The notes beneath the pieces were generated by a model. That model was not told the origin of the DNA. It made no database searches and saw only the letters and a list, made by a program, of their open reading frames with translations. The position numbers and the translations under genes were made by a program. DNA of 38,733 nt from Bacteroidaceae bacterium (GTDB lineage: Bacteria; Bacteroidota; Bacteroidia; Bacteroidales; Bacteroidaceae): assembly GCA_017420875.1 (NCBI GenBank), contig JAFQNW010000152.1, positions 1 to 38,733 of the forward strand, given 5' to 3'. Each line of letters begins with the position of its first letter. Position 1 is the stretch's first letter. This document shows positions 22,468-31,467 of the stretch, in pieces.

Positions 22468-23361
22468 ATGAAAAGAAATTTTCTCTTAATTATTATGATG
22501 ATGTTAATTGCATCTTGTACTCCTCAACAAGAGCAAGAGGTAAAGGAATGGAAAGCCGAGCATGTTTTTTTGGTGGCTTTCGACGGTTGGGGATCGTATT
22601 GCATGGATTCAGTACAGATGCCAAACACTCGTGCATTGATGGCCAATGGAGCTTATACCTTTAAAAAACGTACAGTGCTTCCGTCTGATAGTTCGCCTAA
22701 TTGGGCATCGATGTTTGCCGGTGCACCTACAGAATTTCATGGATGGTCGAACAATGGCGATGGTCCCGATGTAGAACCTATTTATCTAACAGAAAACGGT
22801 ACTTTTCCTACGGTTTTCTATTTGCTTCGCAAGCAATTTCCTGAAGCAGTGATTGGTGGTGTTTACGAATGGGGGGGTATCAAACCGTTGGTTGACTATA
22901 AATCTTTTGATTATTGCGTACAGGAAGATCCGGCTAAGATTGCGGCCAACTCCATTGCTTACATTAAGGAGCATAAACCTAATCTGATGGCTATCATTTA
23001 CGATGATCCTGACCATGTTGGCCATTCAGCTGGACATGACACACCGGCTTACTATCAAAGAATGGAAGAGTTGGATGCTTGTTTAGGTGAAATTATTGCA
23101 GCAGTGAAAGAAGCAGGAATATACGATAATAGCATCTTCATCATTACTTCCGATCATGGTGGCTTTAAGACAGGTCATGGTGGACGTACCAACATGGAGA
23201 TGAACACTCCTTTCATCATTGCAGGAAAGAACGTGAAGAAATGTGGTGAGTTTGCAGAAGCAATGATGCAGTATGATACGGCTCATACGATTGCTGAAAT
23301 TTTTGACTTGGATATTCCGCAAGTATGGAATGGACAATCTATGTCTCACGTATTTGAATAA
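22468..23361 (+). CDS. Alkaline-phosphatase-superfamily phosphodiesterase, lipoprotein
   Basis: A 297-residue exported lipoprotein (lipobox IASC, cysteine 17) of the nucleotide pyrophosphatase/type I phosphodiesterase group. The metal site residues are D39 (FDGWG), D182 and H186 (DxxGH), D229-H230 (SDHGG) and H237. The nucleophile position, threonine in classical NPPs, appears to be S75 (DSSPN). The length is short for NPP enzymes, so only the core is present. It may act on phosphodiesters such as mannose-phosphate-mannose or on sulfate or phosphate monoesters. The rhamnosidase gene follows after six bases, in the same operon. Confidence 0.82.
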   Translation: MKRNFLLIIMMMLIASCTPQQEQEVKEWKAEHVFLVAFDGWGSYCMDSVQMPNTRALMANGAYTFKKRTVLPSDSSPNWASMFAGAPTEFHGWSNNGDGPDVEPIYLTENGTFPTVFYLLRKQFPEAVIGGVYEWGGIKPLVDYKSFDYCVQEDPAKIAANSIAYIKEHKPNLMAIIYDDPDHVGHSAGHDTPAYYQRMEELDACLGEIIAAVKEAGIYDNSIFIITSDHGGFKTGHGGRTNMEMNTPFIIAGKNVKKCGEFAEAMMQYDTAHTIAEIFDLDIPQVWNGQSMSHVFE

Positions 23362-23367
23362 ATAAGA

Positions 23368-26046
23368 ATGGTGCTAATAGGAAAACTAAAAACTTATGTG
23401 TGGGGCCTGATTTGGACTATAGGCTTAATGATAATGTGTTCATGTACTGAATCAAATATCCAACCCATGCAGCTTACTTGTGAATATGAGGCTAATGCTT
23501 TCATTGATATTCAGAATCCACGTTTGTCCTGGATAAATAGGAATGTAAAACAAGTTTCTGGAGCAGCTCAATCTGCTTATCAAATCAGAGTTGCTCTTTG
23601 TTCGGATGATTTCAGTAATCCGGTTTGGGATTCTGGAAAAGTCCTTTCAGAGGAATCAGCTTTTATTGAATATGAAGGTGCTCCTTTGCAGTCACGTACC
23701 ACTTATTATTGGCAAGTGAAGGTTTGGGACGAACAAGGAAATGAGTCTTCGTGGAGTTCTCCGGCTTCTTGGCATGTAGGTTTGCTTTCAGCCGATGAAT
23801 GGAAAGGACGATGGATTGGTGCTCCTTGGCAAGGAGTCGAATCTTATGATACAATGTCTTCTTCGGGTGAAACTCAGTATCGGATAGAAGATAATAGTAA
23901 ACGGGCACTTCCGGCTCCGCTTTTACGAAAGTCTTTCTCATTGGATAAGCCGATAAAGCAGGCACGATTTTATGGCACCGGACTTGGATACTTCGAACTC
24001 TATATCAACGGACAACGTATTGGAGAAGATTATCTTTCGCCGAATCAAACCAATTACGATGTGCGTCCGAAATTGGGAACCCGTAACATTGTGGTGGAAG
24101 ACCCGTTTGAGGAATATTTGGTCATGTATCTTACGTATGATTTGACGGAGGTAGTTACTCAAGGTGAAAATGTATTTGGGGTGATTTTGGGTAATGGGTT
24201 TTATGACATGATTGAGCATTGGCCACCGATGGGTTATGGTACACCTCGTTTTATGGGACAGATTGAAGTAACCTATGCAGATGGAACGACAGATGTGATA
24301 GCTTCCGATGATAGTTGGAAGATAGAACGTAGTGCCATTGTTAGTGATCAGATATTCTTGGGTGAACATTACGATGCACGGTTAGAGCATGAAGGATGGG
24401 CTACAGCTGGTTACGATGATTCTCAATGGGCGTCAGTAGCCTTGAAACCTGCTCCGTGTGGTAAGTTGATTCCTCAAAATGGTCCTGCCGACCGAATCAC
24501 AGAACGCTATCATCCGGTCAGCATAAAGAAACAAGAGAATGGCTCGTTCAAGGTTAAATTCCCGGTAGAAGTTTCAGGATGGGTAGCACTGAAAAATATC
24601 CAGGCGAAAGAAGGTCAAAAGATTGAGATTAAATATATTAGCGAATCAGGTAATGGTGCGAATACTTATATAGCTAAAGGTTCGGGTAATGAATCTTATC
24701 ATGCACGTTTCACTTGGTTTGTTTTCTCGGAAGTGGAGATTCATGGACTCGACAATCTGACTTCAGAACAAATCGAAGCTCATTTGGTATGTAGCGATGT
24801 AGAGGAAGCCGGTACGTTCCGTACTTCCAACGATTTGTTTAACCAAATCAATCAAATTTGGCAACAAAGTCAGCTTGACAATATGCACGGTGCTATTGCT
24901 AGTGACTGTCCGCATCGCGAGCGTTCTCCTTATACCGGCGACGGACAAATAGCTTGTGCTACTGTGATGTACAATTACAAGGCTCAGACATTCTATAACA
25001 AATGGATTCGCGATATACGCGGAGCACAAACGGCTGATGGTTATGTACCTAACTCTGCCCCTTGGCAACCTGGTTGTGGAGGTGGTATTGGTTGGGGGGC
25101 AGCCATCGAAATCATGCCGTGGGAATTCTATCGTCATTATGGCGATGTTCGGATGCTCGAACAAAATTTCAATGCCATGCAACGACATGTCCGTTGGATG
25201 CTGAAGTGGGTGAATCCGGAAACAGGTGTCATGATTTCACAAGATCCTCAAAGTTGGAAGAATTTGGGTGACTGGTTGCCTCCTCGCCAGCTTCCTCAAG
25301 CCGATTTGGTTCATACTTTCTTGCTTTGGAATAGTGCCGATATCGTGGTGAAAGTGGCCGAAGTGCTTGGTCAAGATGCTTCAGAATTCAAGAACATTCG
25401 CGACAATGCTTATCGGGCATTCCATCAGGCATTTTATGATGAAGAAACCGGTTCTTATGGAAAGCATGGTAGCAATGTACTTGCTTTGCAAATGGGTGTG
25501 CCGGCCGATCGGCGTGAGAAGGTGGTTGCTGCTCTTAAAGCAAATATTGCCGAAGTGAATGACCATTTGGACACAGGTATCATCGGAACGCGTTATTTGT
25601 TTGAAGTGCTTAGTGACAATGGCTTGACTGATTTGGCATATACCATTATGAACCAGCGTGATTTCCCAAGTTATGGTTGGTGGATTGAGCAAGGAGCCAC
25701 TACTACTTGGGAAAATTGGGACGGTCGCGATTCTCGCAATCACCCGATGTTTGGTGGTGGTTTGGGTTGGTATTACCGTGATTTGGCTGGTCTTCGTTGT
25801 AAAGAAGCAGGTTTTAAGACGTTCGATATTCGTCCGGTTGTTCCTAAAGACTTGGAATGGGTAGAATATACACACGAAACGACTTATGGTGAAATAGCTA
25901 TCAAGTGGGAACAAAAGGATGATCAATTCAAGTTGGATTGTACCATTCCGGTGGGTACTAAAGCTACTGTTTGGATGCCATCAAAAGATGGTTATCAACC
26001 GCACGAAGTCGTCTCGGGCTGTTATTCGTTTGAATCAAACCTTTAA
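23368..26046 (+). CDS. GH78 alpha-L-rhamnosidase, exported
   Basis: An 892-residue enzyme that releases terminal alpha-L-rhamnose by inversion. An N-terminal hydrophobic segment ends at a lipobox (MCSC, near residue 27). Beta-sandwich domains fill residues 40-470, including YELYINGxRIG-like and DxRT-type segments. The (alpha/alpha)6 barrel has the catalytic motif DCPHRERSPYTGD with D513, E518 (general acid by analogy with Bacillus RhaB E572) and D525. The probable base glutamate is in WWIEQGATTTWE (E774 region). Rhamnose is not part of fungal mannan or mammalian N-glycans, so it broadens the island to plant or bacterial glycans. A terminator follows. Confidence 0.92.
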   Translation: MVLIGKLKTYVWGLIWTIGLMIMCSCTESNIQPMQLTCEYEANAFIDIQNPRLSWINRNVKQVSGAAQSAYQIRVALCSDDFSNPVWDSGKVLSEESAFIEYEGAPLQSRTTYYWQVKVWDEQGNESSWSSPASWHVGLLSADEWKGRWIGAPWQGVESYDTMSSSGETQYRIEDNSKRALPAPLLRKSFSLDKPIKQARFYGTGLGYFELYINGQRIGEDYLSPNQTNYDVRPKLGTRNIVVEDPFEEYLVMYLTYDLTEVVTQGENVFGVILGNGFYDMIEHWPPMGYGTPRFMGQIEVTYADGTTDVIASDDSWKIERSAIVSDQIFLGEHYDARLEHEGWATAGYDDSQWASVALKPAPCGKLIPQNGPADRITERYHPVSIKKQENGSFKVKFPVEVSGWVALKNIQAKEGQKIEIKYISESGNGANTYIAKGSGNESYHARFTWFVFSEVEIHGLDNLTSEQIEAHLVCSDVEEAGTFRTSNDLFNQINQIWQQSQLDNMHGAIASDCPHRERSPYTGDGQIACATVMYNYKAQTFYNKWIRDIRGAQTADGYVPNSAPWQPGCGGGIGWGAAIEIMPWEFYRHYGDVRMLEQNFNAMQRHVRWMLKWVNPETGVMISQDPQSWKNLGDWLPPRQLPQADLVHTFLLWNSADIVVKVAEVLGQDASEFKNIRDNAYRAFHQAFYDEETGSYGKHGSNVLALQMGVPADRREKVVAALKANIAEVNDHLDTGIIGTRYLFEVLSDNGLTDLAYTIMNQRDFPSYGWWIEQGATTTWENWDGRDSRNHPMFGGGLGWYYRDLAGLRCKEAGFKTFDIRPVVPKDLEWVEYTHETTYGEIAIKWEQKDDQFKLDCTIPVGTKATVWMPSKDGYQPHEVVSGCYSFESNL

Positions 26047-26049
26047 TAA

Positions 26050-26081
26050 AAAAATCGGGCATGAATCCATGCCCGATTTTT
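26050..26081. terminator. Bidirectional terminator
   Basis: A 14-bp perfect stem (26050-26063 with 26068-26081) with loop AATC. It lies between the convergent rhamnosidase and acyltransferase genes. Confidence 0.88.
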
Positions 26082-26083
26082 TA

Positions 26084-27232
26084 TTATTTGAACCATCGTT
26101 TTTTTAGCCATTCCCTTATTGGAATATCATATAATTTCAAGGCAGAGTATGCTGTCCAAATAGCAGCAATGAACAACCCGATGCATAAACATACTACTGT
26201 GCTGGTCGGTGTATTGGGATGATGGTCCTTGAAATTCCAAAGCATATACACAAACGCAAAGTGTGTGATGTACAAAGGATAGGATATTTCCCCCAAGAAA
26301 ATGCACAATTTCTGCAAACCCTTATGCTTGATTTCACTGCCTGCACCTATAACTAAAATTAGAGGGAATAACAACAATATCACCACCGTTTCGTACAGCC
26401 CGTTCATCCACATATGGGTGGTTCCACCAATGCGAGGCAAGGCAGTCATGACAACAATCAGCAAAGAACACCAGATAAAGCCATTGTTTATTTTAATGAA
26501 TCGTCCAATGCGGGCAACCATCATTCCCATCAAGAAGGGACATGCCAATCTCACGAATCCGATAAATATTTGTGGAGCAGTGAGTGTCCATCCGCCAATA
26601 ACGGTATAAGCAGTTTCTGATCGGGTAGCCAAAAATCCGAACAAATCAATGTTCATAGTCAGTGTCACGGTAAAGAAAGCAGCTATGAGGCAACAGATAG
26701 CTAGTGTCATTTTGGAAAGGCGTCTCAGTACCAAAGCATAAATGATGTTGGCAATGTATTCCAGTTGTAATGTCCAAGTAGGGTCGTTGATGGGATTGGT
26801 ACATCCCCATCCTCGGATATCCAATGCAGGAGGTACGGGTATCAAGGTAAAGCACCATAATAGAATGAGCAGAAATATTTGCCATGGGGTTTCTTCGATT
26901 AATGAATAGCTAGGTCCGGCATTCAAGTAAAAGAAACAAGCACAAAGCAAGGTCCCGAAGATAGCCATGGGGTGCAGACGGATGAAGCGTCGTTTAAAAA
27001 AACTGCCGAGGCTCATTTTGTTCCATCGGTCATCGTAAGCATAGGCCACGACAAATCCCGATAGGGCAAAGAAGAAGTCTACAGATAAATAGCCGTGGTT
27101 GATAATTTGTTCGGTCACTCCGGGTGAATAACATTCGAACATGTGGAACAGCACCACCATGATGGCAGCAACTCCACGAAGCCCGTCCAAAATTTCGTAA
27201 CGGGGTTTGGAGGCAAGGTAAGTTTGATTCAT
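26084..27232 (-). CDS. Acyltransferase family 3 membrane protein
   Basis: A 382-residue inner-membrane protein with about ten hydrophobic helices. It has the family start RYEILDGLRGVAAIMVVLFH (residues 11-30, catalytic-type H30) and the FFKRRFIRLHP motif after the second helix region. OafA/NodX-type enzymes of this family transfer acetyl or other acyl groups to sugars of lipopolysaccharide, capsule or exported glycans. The acceptor here is unknown. It follows the 804-residue glycosidase-like gene by eight bases, so the two are cotranscribed. Confidence 0.9.
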   Translation of the reverse strand: MNQTYLASKPRYEILDGLRGVAAIMVVLFHMFECYSPGVTEQIINHGYLSVDFFFALSGFVVAYAYDDRWNKMSLGSFFKRRFIRLHPMAIFGTLLCACFFYLNAGPSYSLIEETPWQIFLLILLWCFTLIPVPPALDIRGWGCTNPINDPTWTLQLEYIANIIYALVLRRLSKMTLAICCLIAAFFTVTLTMNIDLFGFLATRSETAYTVIGGWTLTAPQIFIGFVRLACPFLMGMMVARIGRFIKINNGFIWCSLLIVVMTALPRIGGTTHMWMNGLYETVVILLLFPLILVIGAGSEIKHKGLQKLCIFLGEISYPLYITHFAFVYMLWNFKDHHPNTPTSTVVCLCIGLFIAAIWTAYSALKLYDIPIREWLKKRWFK

Positions 27233-27240
27233 GTTTGTTA

Positions 27241-29655
27241 TTATTTCAATACAATCGTTTGTGGTTTTCCTCGAGTGATAAACCGTACTTGTATGTCAGG
27301 GGTTGTATCGTCTATCGGTTCGCATGAGAAAATTACATGCGAATCTCCGGTTGGCATTTCGGCCACTCCTTGGGGAGTAACGTCTGTAATTACCCGATAA
27401 TTCTTGTCCGTAACAGTCGCTTTCCCTTCGTAGGTGTAAAGTAAATATTGGTCGGTTTCCAGTGTACAAGGGAATACGATTGTCCCTTTGGTGGTTTGGA
27501 TTTTCGGATTTTCAATAGCTCCATCTCCTTCCACTTTCAGGCGGAAAGCATATTTCCCACCATACGATGTGTTTACTACCCAATCTGAGCCACCTGTTTG
27601 TCCCGGTTGCATTTCCGATAAGGCACAATGGAAATACTTCGTAATGTTCAACGGATAGAGTAAGAATTCTTTTTCATTCTTTTTTTCCAAGTGCCATTCT
27701 GTTTCTACCTTTTTCAATTCCTCCATTTGTTCGGGTGTGAAACATTGTTTTTCACGGAGCATATCCCAATGCTTGATAGCTGTTAGCAGTTGGTCTATTT
27801 GTCCATGGTTTTTCAATGTTCGCACATTGATGCTCATGGCATATCCGGCATCGAATCCGGCCGATTCAGACAAGGCCCATTCCAGGTCTTCCAGCGTAGT
27901 GGCTTCAAACTTGCGGTCGGCCAAACGAATCAAGAACCAACCCAACATCCGAGGGAACAAATTTCGTTGGAAGAATTTCTGATTCTTGATACGGTTTTCC
28001 ACTTGTCCGGTTCGCATGGCTTCTCCCCATGGCTCTCCCCAATTCATACGGGTGTGAATATGCCAGTTAAAATGGTTAAGTCTGCTTGCGTCGTTTAATA
28101 CATTATGTTTTACACCTTGGTAAAATCGTTTCACGAAGTGCGAGGTCGAATAATCTTCATGTCCGGTATACATGCATCCTTCCAATCCATCGAATGATAT
28201 TTGTTTCAATCCTGTTTTATTGAAGATTTCAATCAGTCGGTCAGCATACGCATCTTGTAGTTCCAGGTTGGGGAAGAATGTCTTGTATGGATAGTCCCAT
28301 AGTTTATATAGTGGAGTTTCTTTAGTATGTGTCGCTGCTGTGGTGCCAAATGCTCCTCGGGTACATCCTGTCAGCAGCATTGTTTCACCTTCCTGCTTTA
28401 CTTCTCCATAGGTAATCAATTCTTGGTCTATCATCAGGCCATTCAGCGTCATGGGTAATTCGAAATAGTTTGATTTCTGGATACGTATTTCCGTTTGTTT
28501 GTCATCAATGCCGGATGTGAGTTGCAATGCTCCTTGTTTCAGCAAGTGGGTAGAGGGTATAGGGGTTACGTAGGCATCGTTGGTCGTGGTGAAGTTGGTC
28601 AGTGTATGAATTCCCATGGCGATACCTCTTTGAGCAGCTTTTTTCACTAGTGCTGCAACTTTTTCATCTCCTCCTTCTACAAATTTTTTGCTCCATCGGA
28701 AGTGCCCCCATTCTTCAAAAGGATCGGAATGATAGATGTATTTGAATCCGGCTTTTTCTGCTTTGTCCAGTATGAAGTCAAAATCCTTTTCTCCGAAATT
28801 TGAGATAAGGTATGATTTCATGGCTGCCCGGCTTGTTTTTCCCCATTCACCATCAAATAAAGGGTGTGGTAATCCTTGTTCTTGTTCAATGGCAGCTATT
28901 CTTGTCAAGGCTTCACTTTGTGAAGCTCCCCAGATGGCGATTTTTGCCCCTTTGATGTGTGCATTTTCTCCTTTCACCGGTTCAATCTGCATGTCCTTTA
29001 ATTGGAAGATCGTTCGTTGTTCGGCTTGTGAACGGTTTCGGCAGAATAGTTGGAAGGCAGCTCCATCTGTTAGGTCTACGGCTGCCAGTCGATGTATAGG
29101 GATGGTTCCTACCGACAATTCGGTTTCTTTTCCTTTTATCTTGAAGTATGTCTGCACTTGTTCGGCATATTCTTCGGGCACTCCGGCTGTGGTCTTGGTG
29201 TTCATACTTTGCATGCCCATGGCTATTCCGTTTCCTTGTACTACTCCTACGATGTCGCCCACTTGTTCATGTATTTGTATACTGATAGGGCCGAAGATGA
29301 TGGCCTCATAATGTGAAGGCAGTTCATGAGCTTCTAAAGTGATGCAATGAGGGGTTTCTGTATATGCCAATTCTACTATCGAATGGTCGGACATCGTTAC
29401 TTGAAGCTTGTCTTGATTCTTCGTTAGCTGTATAGGGGTAATCAGTTGCTTGTCGTTGCATGCGGTCAGTATAGGTGATGATTCTTCTTTCATGACCTCT
29501 TTATCGACTATCCGGATGGATTGGTAATATCCTTTTTCATTCAGTGTTATCTCCAGGTTTTTGGATTGCAACAAGATGTTGTTCTGTGCTTGTATAGTCG
29601 ATAGACAATTTCCTATACAAAGGGCAATCAGCATGCTTATGAGAATGTTTTTCAT
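27241..29655 (-). CDS. Exported glycosidase-like protein of unknown family
   Basis: An 804-residue protein with a type I signal peptide (cleavage near IQAQ, residue 24). Residues 25-260 look like a beta-sandwich. Residues 265-650 look like a TIM barrel (FDFILDKAEKAGFKYIYHSDPF; then AMGIHTLTNF; ISFDGLEGC at 486-494, with D489 and E492 as candidate catalytic acids). An insertion at about 361-455 contains GCTRGAFGTTAATH. A final beta domain fills 660-804. I do not recognise a CAZy family. By fold it resembles retaining alpha-glycosidases with an aspartate nucleophile, but this is inference. It is first in an operon with the acyltransferase and has its own promoter. Confidence 0.7.
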   Translation of the reverse strand: MKNILISMLIALCIGNCLSTIQAQNNILLQSKNLEITLNEKGYYQSIRIVDKEVMKEESSPILTACNDKQLITPIQLTKNQDKLQVTMSDHSIVELAYTETPHCITLEAHELPSHYEAIIFGPISIQIHEQVGDIVGVVQGNGIAMGMQSMNTKTTAGVPEEYAEQVQTYFKIKGKETELSVGTIPIHRLAAVDLTDGAAFQLFCRNRSQAEQRTIFQLKDMQIEPVKGENAHIKGAKIAIWGASQSEALTRIAAIEQEQGLPHPLFDGEWGKTSRAAMKSYLISNFGEKDFDFILDKAEKAGFKYIYHSDPFEEWGHFRWSKKFVEGGDEKVAALVKKAAQRGIAMGIHTLTNFTTTNDAYVTPIPSTHLLKQGALQLTSGIDDKQTEIRIQKSNYFELPMTLNGLMIDQELITYGEVKQEGETMLLTGCTRGAFGTTAATHTKETPLYKLWDYPYKTFFPNLELQDAYADRLIEIFNKTGLKQISFDGLEGCMYTGHEDYSTSHFVKRFYQGVKHNVLNDASRLNHFNWHIHTRMNWGEPWGEAMRTGQVENRIKNQKFFQRNLFPRMLGWFLIRLADRKFEATTLEDLEWALSESAGFDAGYAMSINVRTLKNHGQIDQLLTAIKHWDMLREKQCFTPEQMEELKKVETEWHLEKKNEKEFLLYPLNITKYFHCALSEMQPGQTGGSDWVVNTSYGGKYAFRLKVEGDGAIENPKIQTTKGTIVFPCTLETDQYLLYTYEGKATVTDKNYRVITDVTPQGVAEMPTGDSHVIFSCEPIDDTTPDIQVRFITRGKPQTIVLK

Positions 29656-29688
29656 GGTAATAAGCGATTGTTAAATAATAGATTTGCA

Positions 29689-29696
29689 CAAAGGTA
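29689..29696 (-). promoter_or_regulatory. Promoter -7 box for the glycosidase-like operon
   Basis: Minus-strand TACCTTTG, 34 bases before the start codon and just downstream of the ahpF terminator. Confidence 0.55.
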
Positions 29697-29710
29697 TGGA
29701 AATCTTTCAT

Positions 29711-29749
29711 GAAAAAAAAGTAGATGTACTTTTTTGAGCACATCTACTT
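29711..29749 (-). terminator. ahpF terminator
   Basis: A 10-bp stem (29718-29727 with 29740-29749) followed on the minus strand by a run of T (29712-29719 are A on plus). Confidence 0.8.
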
Positions 29750-29771
29750 GGATATAGTTTGTTGGTTAAGT

Positions 29772-31334
29772 CTAGAAATTTCCTCTCATCCGGTCGTCGA
29801 AGGCTGATAGGGCAGCTTTGGCTCCTTCACCCATGGCGATGATGATTTGCTTGTAGGGAACCGATGATACGTCGCCAGCTGCATATACTCCCGGCAAGTT
29901 AGTTCGGCAATGAGCATCAATCTTGATTTCGCCGATAGGGGATGTTTCCAATTCATCACGGAAAGGCTGGCTGTTGGCACTCAGCCCGATTTGTACGAAC
30001 ACCCCGTCCAAAGGCAAGTTTCTTTCTTCCCCGTTTCCGCGATTCTTCAGGCGAAGGCTCGTTACTTTTTCGCCATCGCCTATGACCTCGGTCGTCTGCG
30101 TGAAAGTAATGATTTCTACGTTTGACAGACTTCGAGCCTTGTCTTGCAATACCCGGTCAGCTTTCAACGTATCAAGGAATTCAATTACTGTTACCTTTTT
30201 ACAAATGCCGGCCAGATCGATGGCTGCTTCAATTCCTGAGTTTCCTCCACCTACCACCGCCACTTCTTTTCCGGCATAGAACGGCCCGTCGCAATGCGGA
30301 CAGAAGGCCACTCCCAGGCCGATGTATTCGGCTTCTCCAGATACGTTGAGGCGTCTCCAACCGGCTCCAGTGGCAATGATTACAGCCGGTGCACTGAACA
30401 CTTCTCCACCTTTCACTACGATTTGTTTTTCCTTGCCCTTCAAGTCGGTTCCCTCTACCCGGCGGTTCTCAAATAATTCAATCGGGTAGTGGTTGAGGTG
30501 TGTGCGGAGGTCATCTGCCAATTGACTTCCGGTGGTGTGCGGTACTGATATCAAGTTTTCGATACCTACCGTTTCTTTTACTTGTCCACCGATGCGTTCG
30601 GCTATCACACCTACCTTCAAGCCTTTTCTAGCCGAATAGATAGCTGCTGAGGCTCCGGCAGGACCGCCACCCAATACCAAAACATCGAAAGTACGGTGAA
30701 TAGGTTCACCCTCTGTTACAATGGGTGTTGAAGGAAATGCAGCTTCCAGTTTTTCGAGCAATTCTCCCAACGACCCCCGGCCTACATGTAGCAACTTTCC
30801 ATTGGCAAAGACCGAAGGCACTGATTGTACATTCAGTCGATTCACCTCATCTTGAAAGAGAGCACCATCTACCATTTCATGACGAATGTTCGGATTATAC
30901 AATGCCATGATGTTCAAAGTCTGTACTACATCCGGGCAATTGGTACAAGTTAACGAGACATAAGTCTGCAAACGAATATCGCCTTGTAAAGCTTGAATGC
31001 GACGGGCTATTCCTTCATCGGGCAAGTTCTTTCCCTTGCCATCAGCATTCAGTACGGCCAATAGTAGCGAGGTGAACTCATGTCCGTTAGGGATACCTCG
31101 GAAACAGATGCCGGTATTTTCTCCCTTTTTCAAGAGGACAAATTCCAGCATGCCGGTTTCGGCTTCATGCTTTTCTATATTCAGATGTGGAGATGTACTT
31201 GCAAAGTCGTTCAGAAACTCTATCAGCTGCCGACTTTCCTCCCGTTGAGGGTCATAGCTGATACGGAATGTATAATCGGCTTCCAGGTTGCGGAAGATTT
31301 CAGTTACTTGTTGAAGGATGGTAGTGTCTAGCAT
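29772..31334 (-). CDS. ahpF: Alkyl hydroperoxide reductase flavoprotein subunit
   Basis: A 520-residue NAD(P)H-dependent flavin disulfide reductase that reduces AhpC. The N-terminal tandem thioredoxin-like domain has the CTNC redox pair C130/C133. The thioredoxin-reductase-like part has the FAD loop GGGPAG (222-227), the CPHC pair C345/C348, the NAD(P)H loop VGGGNSG and the C-terminal AAGD FAD motif. The length is standard. It lies downstream of ahpC on the same strand, separated by an unusual 133-base spacer of opposed heptad repeats. The spacer could uncouple ahpF expression from ahpC. Confidence 0.96.
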   Translation of the reverse strand: MLDTTILQQVTEIFRNLEADYTFRISYDPQREESRQLIEFLNDFASTSPHLNIEKHEAETGMLEFVLLKKGENTGICFRGIPNGHEFTSLLLAVLNADGKGKNLPDEGIARRIQALQGDIRLQTYVSLTCTNCPDVVQTLNIMALYNPNIRHEMVDGALFQDEVNRLNVQSVPSVFANGKLLHVGRGSLGELLEKLEAAFPSTPIVTEGEPIHRTFDVLVLGGGPAGASAAIYSARKGLKVGVIAERIGGQVKETVGIENLISVPHTTGSQLADDLRTHLNHYPIELFENRRVEGTDLKGKEKQIVVKGGEVFSAPAVIIATGAGWRRLNVSGEAEYIGLGVAFCPHCDGPFYAGKEVAVVGGGNSGIEAAIDLAGICKKVTVIEFLDTLKADRVLQDKARSLSNVEIITFTQTTEVIGDGEKVTSLRLKNRGNGEERNLPLDGVFVQIGLSANSQPFRDELETSPIGEIKIDAHCRTNLPGVYAAGDVSSVPYKQIIIAMGEGAKAALSAFDDRMRGNF

Positions 31335-31340
31335 ATTACG

Positions 31341-31466
31341 TTATAAGTTTTGAGTTATAAGTTATGAATAATGAGTCTTGAGTTTCAAGTTATGAGCTTT
31401 GAGTAATCAATCGAATCGTACGTCAACTCATAACTCATAACTCATAACTTACAACTCATAACTCAT
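31341..31466. repeat. Opposed heptad arrays in the ahpC-ahpF spacer
   Basis: Bases 31341-31403 are nine in-register degenerate 7-mers near TTATGAG. Bases 31425-31466 are six 7-mers of AACTCAT (fourth unit AACTTAC). The second array is the complement, rotated by two bases, of the first, with a 21-base centre. The transcript could fold into a long imperfect hairpin between the two genes. Confidence 0.85.
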
Positions 31467-31467
31467 T

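Noticed and set aside
6234..26046. Canonical polysaccharide utilisation locus
   Set aside because: The enzymes fit, but no SusC-like or SusD-like gene is in the window, so I call it a glycan-degrading island instead.
31341..31466. Possible CRISPR array
   Set aside because: The units are 7 bases, contiguous, degenerate and without spacers, and no cas genes are present.
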